Of a stretch of 64,000 nucleotides of DNA, positions 60,678 to 64,000 are shown in pieces. Source of the DNA: Korobacter sp036501185 (GTDB lineage Bacteria; Acidobacteriota; Terriglobia; Terriglobales; Acidobacteriaceae); the NCBI GenBank assembly GCA_036501185.1, contig DASYAU010000114.1:1-64000 (forward strand), written 5' to 3'. The stretch's first letter is position 1. Each line of letters starts with the position of its first letter. A program made the translations under genes and the position numbers. The notes below the pieces were generated by a model. The model was not told the origin of the DNA. It ran no database searches and saw only the letters and a list, made by a program, of their open reading frames with translations.

Positions 60678-62900
60678 TCATCCACTCTTCTTCGCCCCTT
60701 CCCTGGTAATGGTATACAAACTCCCCTGGTACCGCACCCCTTCCAACCGCGCGTTCGCATCAAAATCCGCCAACCGAGAATTCACGCGAATGCCGTCAGT
60801 CATGGTCAGCTCCGCGCCGAAGATCGAATCGATCACCAGCTCCGTAAACGCCCCCGCCGCAATGCAGCACCAATCTTCGATGTACGGCGGATCTTCGGAC
60901 GCCTTGCGTGCCGCCCCATTTACCGGCGGAAACACCGACTCCACGAAGTGTCCCTGCCCAATCGGCCCCTGGTTTCCTGCCTTCGCAATCTCCCGCAGCC
61001 ACGGCACAAACTGCGGAGCGCCCCCTAACTTGTAAACCCCCTTCGCCGACATCGGCGGCCACGCCGCATACGCGCCCAAACAGCTATGGTCCGGACGAAT
61101 ATTCCAAGTCGCATCCGCATCGCTCTGCGAAAGCGCGCGCATCCATTTCTCGCTGCCCAGTTCGCGCCAGAAGAACTCATTCATCTCGCGCTTCTGTGCC
61201 GGCGAAAGATCTTCGGCCATGTTGTCCATCACCGCCAAAAAGTCATAACAATGCCGGACTTCGTTGAACGCCCCATCCGGCTGCCCGCATCGCCAATAGC
61301 CCTTTCCTTGCACGTAGAGCAGCCGGTTGATCCGCTCCGCCAGCGCTTTCGCTTCACTCCGGAGCTCACGCGCGCGCGCATCGTTCCCGCGATGCTCGTG
61401 CATATCGGCCAACACGCGCATGCTGTGGACGTTGTTAGCGTTCATGCCCGCCACTTCATGCAGGTACGTGCTCACCACCTCGAGCAGGTTCTCAATCGTG
61501 CCGTAATCGCCGAGCCCATGCCCAAGCTTATCGAGCTTCTTCCAATACAAAGCGTGTTCTTCGAGGCGTTCGAGCACACTGCGGTTCTCGATCTTCTTAT
61601 CCAGCCACGCGAAATCTCCAGTCACGCAAACATAACGCCACGCGCAACGCACAATCGCCGTGTCATTCACCGCGTACCACGGGCCCACCGGCTGGCCCGT
61701 TACGTAATCCGTCGAGTGATGGCTATGCATGTCGGAGCGCAACCACACCTCAACCAAATTCCGCAGCGGCATCGGATCCAGCAGCGCCAAAGCCAGCGAG
61801 CTCAGCGATGTGTCCCATGGAAAACTCAGCGTCGGCAACACATGCCCGCTCAGTGTGAGATACGTCGGCCCATAAACCGAATCGGGTGAGAGGCGGCGAG
61901 CGAACAGGATGTTGGCGAACCCGGCGTGATAGAGCTTCCAGAGGGATTCGTCGTTGGTGACAAGGCGAGGAAGATTTCCGCTGAAGTCGGTGTTTCCGGG
62001 CGTGAAGGCGGAGCGAACGAGACTGTTGAAGGTCGCGTCGTTTTCTTTCACCAGATCAGCGAACCGCGCATGTAGATCGTCGTAAACCTTCAACGCCGCC
62101 GCGCCATTCGATGCGATCGCGGCAATGAAGCTGATCTGCTTCTCATCCCCTGGGCCTAACTCCATCTCAAACACCAGCATCCGCCGATGCTCCATCCGGT
62201 TCGGCACCGGACGGAATCCCTGCGCCGCAGCAATCTCCGAATGTTGCGACCCAAACAACAAGCAGCCGCGCTGCGCCTCCCACGTGATCTTGTTGTCGTC
62301 TTCCCCCGGAGAGTTTGCGAACCACGGCTTCGTTTTCTTCGATACCGCGCCGCGCATATCGAACGCCAGAGTGAATTTTCGCGCAGAACGCCCAAGATTT
62401 TTCACGCGAATTGCCTGCGCCACCGCCCGCTGCTTCGACGGCAGAAACATCGTCGTCGTGAACTGCAAATTCCCGGCCGTCTGCCGGCGCACGACCTTAT
62501 GCGGATACCACTGGTACTCGATCTTCCCGTCGGGAGCCGGCGCAATCGCCAGGAACTTTCCATCGAGAAACAACTCGCAGGTCAGCAGATATCCCGGACT
62601 CCAGGCCGTCTCCGGCACGCCGCAACACGCATAGGGCGGAAACGCCATCGCGGTGATCGCCGAAACGGATTTCCCTGCTTGTGCATACCCCAACTCATTC
62701 ATCGCCGCCGGACAATTGAACAGCTCGCGAAACTCGAACGTCTGCGGATCCGACGCCATACTATCCAGAGTCGGCGGACTCAGCAGCTTGTGTTTCGGAA
62801 CGACAACTTGTCCGCTCGTGATAGGTTTCAAGGCGGTCAACGCCGCAGTGCCCGCAGCACTGAGCTTCATAAACGCACGGCGGTCGAGATCGGAGCCCAT
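60678..62900 (-). CDS. Tat-exported glycosidase-like protein (six-hairpin fold)
   Basis: A 740-residue protein with a Tat signal (LDRRAFMKLSAAGTAALTAL). The N-terminal half has a beta-sandwich (RQTAGNLQFTTTMFLPSKQRA) and the C-terminal half is helical: TYLTLSGHVLPTLSFPWDTSLSSLALALL, TDYVTGQPVGPWYAVNDTAIVRCAW and YGTIENLLEVVSTYLHEVAGMNANNVHSM. The last recalls the active-site face of GH63/GH37-like enzymes. The ATG at 62900 has gaggt eight bases upstream. It is divergent from the MFS sugar transporter, so a released sugar could be imported by it. Confidence 0.65.
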   Translation of the reverse strand: MGSDLDRRAFMKLSAAGTAALTALKPITSGQVVVPKHKLLSPPTLDSMASDPQTFEFRELFNCPAAMNELGYAQAGKSVSAITAMAFPPYACCGVPETAWSPGYLLTCELFLDGKFLAIAPAPDGKIEYQWYPHKVVRRQTAGNLQFTTTMFLPSKQRAVAQAIRVKNLGRSARKFTLAFDMRGAVSKKTKPWFANSPGEDDNKITWEAQRGCLLFGSQHSEIAAAQGFRPVPNRMEHRRMLVFEMELGPGDEKQISFIAAIASNGAAALKVYDDLHARFADLVKENDATFNSLVRSAFTPGNTDFSGNLPRLVTNDESLWKLYHAGFANILFARRLSPDSVYGPTYLTLSGHVLPTLSFPWDTSLSSLALALLDPMPLRNLVEVWLRSDMHSHHSTDYVTGQPVGPWYAVNDTAIVRCAWRYVCVTGDFAWLDKKIENRSVLERLEEHALYWKKLDKLGHGLGDYGTIENLLEVVSTYLHEVAGMNANNVHSMRVLADMHEHRGNDARARELRSEAKALAERINRLLYVQGKGYWRCGQPDGAFNEVRHCYDFLAVMDNMAEDLSPAQKREMNEFFWRELGSEKWMRALSQSDADATWNIRPDHSCLGAYAAWPPMSAKGVYKLGGAPQFVPWLREIAKAGNQGPIGQGHFVESVFPPVNGAARKASEDPPYIEDWCCIAAGAFTELVIDSIFGAELTMTDGIRVNSRLADFDANARLEGVRYQGSLYTITREGAKKSG

Positions 62901-62951
62901 TGAAATCACCTCAAAGTGAAACCGTTTCCACCAATAACGGAAGTTTATACC

Positions 62952-62975
62952 GTCTAATCGATCAATTTAATAGAC
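62952..62975. promoter_or_regulatory. Imperfect inverted repeat between divergent glycosidase and MFS genes
   Basis: gtctaat (62952-62958) and aatagac (62969-62975) are inverted with one mismatch around a 10-base A/T-rich spacer. The position, midway between two divergent starts, suits an operator for a shared regulator. Confidence 0.3.
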
Positions 62976-63029
62976 CAATCATGTTCTTTTCGCTACTATT
63001 CGTTCATTACGGCACAAGCACGAGGACGC

Positions 63030-64000
63030 ATGGGAATTAATCGCCACTTGGTAAAAAGCACGTTTGTCAGCGCACTTGGCGGGCTGCTTTTTGGCTTCGA
63101 TACCGCAGTCATCGCGGGAACCACCCACCAGCTCACCGACGTCTACCACCTCAGTCCGTACTTGTTGGGAATCACCGTTTCGAGCGCATTGTGGGGCACC
63201 GTCGCCGGCGCGCTCACCGCCGGGTATCCCGGCCAAAAGCTCGGCCGTCGCGACAGCCTGCGCATCATGGCGATCTTCTATGTGCTCTCTGCGATCGGCT
63301 GCGCGTTCGCGTGGAGCTGGACCTCACTCCTCGTGTTCCGCATCATCGGCGGCCTCGGCATCGGCGGATCTTCGGTCCTCGCGCCCATGTACATCGCCGA
63401 ACTTTCTCCGGCAAAATGGCGCGGCCGCTTGGTCGGATTCTTCCAGGTCAACATCGTCGCCGGAATCCTGGTTGCGTATCTCTCGAACTATCTCATCACG
63501 CGCATGAATCTCGGCCCATTGGAATGGCGCTGGATGCTCGGCATCGCCGCCCTTCCAGCGCTCCTATTTCTATTCATGTTGTTCTTCATCCCGCGCAGCC
63601 CGCGCTGGCTCGCCATGCAGAACAATACGACGGAGGCGCTCGACGTTCTGCGCCTCACCGGTCATCCCGACCCCGAAGGTGAATTGCACGAGATCGTGAA
63701 CTCTATCCATCTCGAACGCAACACTGCCGCGGAATCGATCTTCCGGCGCAAGTACCTGCTTCCAATCTTCCTCGCAGTCACGGCAGGTGCATTCAATCAG
63801 CTCACCGGCATCAACGCCTGCCTCTATTATCTGAACGACATCTTCACCGCCGCAGGCGCAAGCAAGTACGGCGCAGGAATGCAATCCGTCATCATCGGCT
63901 GCACCAACCTCTTGTTCACTCTCTTGGCGATGACGGTCATCGATAAGCTCGGGCGCAAGAAGCTGCTGCTATTCGGCACCGCCGGCGTTTGCATTTTCCT
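63030..64000 (+). CDS. MFS sugar porter, C-terminus cut by the window edge
   Basis: 323 residues are visible to the end of the window. The protein is a major facilitator of the sugar porter family: GGLLFGFDTAVIAGTTHQL near the start, GRRDSLRIM between helices 2 and 3, and PMYIAELSPAKWRGRLVGFFQVNIVAGI. Later come PRSPRWLAM and NQLTGINACLYYLNDIF. Seven or more helices are present. It probably imports a sugar by proton symport. The ATG at 63030 has gagg upstream. It is divergent from the glycosidase-like gene. Confidence 0.9.
   Translation, partial: MGINRHLVKSTFVSALGGLLFGFDTAVIAGTTHQLTDVYHLSPYLLGITVSSALWGTVAGALTAGYPGQKLGRRDSLRIMAIFYVLSAIGCAFAWSWTSLLVFRIIGGLGIGGSSVLAPMYIAELSPAKWRGRLVGFFQVNIVAGILVAYLSNYLITRMNLGPLEWRWMLGIAALPALLFLFMLFFIPRSPRWLAMQNNTTEALDVLRLTGHPDPEGELHEIVNSIHLERNTAAESIFRRKYLLPIFLAVTAGAFNQLTGINACLYYLNDIFTAAGASKYGAGMQSVIIGCTNLLFTLLAMTVIDKLGRKKLLLFGTAGVCIF

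Overview
The window looks like chromosomal DNA of a soil-type acidobacterium, close to what is expected for Acidobacteriota class Terriglobia (a Koribacter-like genome). This is an inference. It rests on moderate-to-high GC, GTG and TTG starts behind strong Shine-Dalgarno sites, many secreted 'MRKTIL..WAFAQ'-type proteins, YXWGXW and DUF5818-like proteins, Tat-exported molybdo-hydroxylases and glycosidase-like proteins, and a dense set of DinB-family proteins. No rRNA, CRISPR array, prophage or integrase was seen. No gene-free stretch exceeds about 300 bases.

Layout. 1-6.2 kb: a partial CDF metal exporter (-), a SurA-like chaperone and an NAD-dependent epimerase (+), menG/ubiE-aroB (-) and nadB (+). 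6.3-20.3 kb: BFN nuclease and miaB (-), secreted proteins including a YXWGXW protein with a long low-complexity tail, a metallophosphoesterase, an acyltransferase, two DinB proteins, a group II aromatic-amino-acid decarboxylase, small regulator-like proteins, a frameshifted BON-domain gene, a double zinc-ribbon protein and an MBL-fold hydrolase. 20.3-25.4 kb: tRNA-Ala with a good promoter, ribA, a DUF2520 protein, a TgpA-like transglutaminase, and an ArsR/SRPBCC pair.

25.5-35.4 kb is a long co-directional run: rimO, yacG, pgpA, an NHL-repeat protein, cinA, thpR, plsY, gpsA, a divergent lgt paralogue, a radical SAM enzyme resembling tetraether synthase (Tes/membrane-spanning synthase), and two small membrane proteins coupled to it by overlapping stops and starts, closed by a terminator. 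It joins supply of glycerol 3-phosphate and phosphatidic acid to a tail-to-tail lipid-coupling candidate. I consider it the strongest candidate for a novel system, for membrane-spanning (iso-diabolic or brGDGT-type) lipids.

35.4-45 kb: a secreted protein, ftcD, a PagL-like barrel, a GNAT acetyltransferase, yebC, two DUF5818-like paralogues, a polysaccharide deacetylase, an AhpD-family gene interrupted by an in-frame TAA, a YkgJ-type protein, an arginase/agmatinase-family enzyme and trmJ. 45-49 kb: an S9 peptidase, then a reverse transcriptase of unassigned lineage. The 3' end of the RT gene forms one arm of a 20-base inverted repeat that encloses about 190 bases rich in hairpins. This is a second candidate system. 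49-55.6 kb: an IorAB-type molybdo-hydroxylase, a YbaK-type deacylase, a large secreted protein and a PilZ-like protein. 55.6-64 kb: a carbohydrate locus with two Tat-exported glycosidase-like proteins, a DeoR regulator with a candidate operator, an SDR dehydrogenase, a Sel1 protein and a partial MFS sugar transporter.
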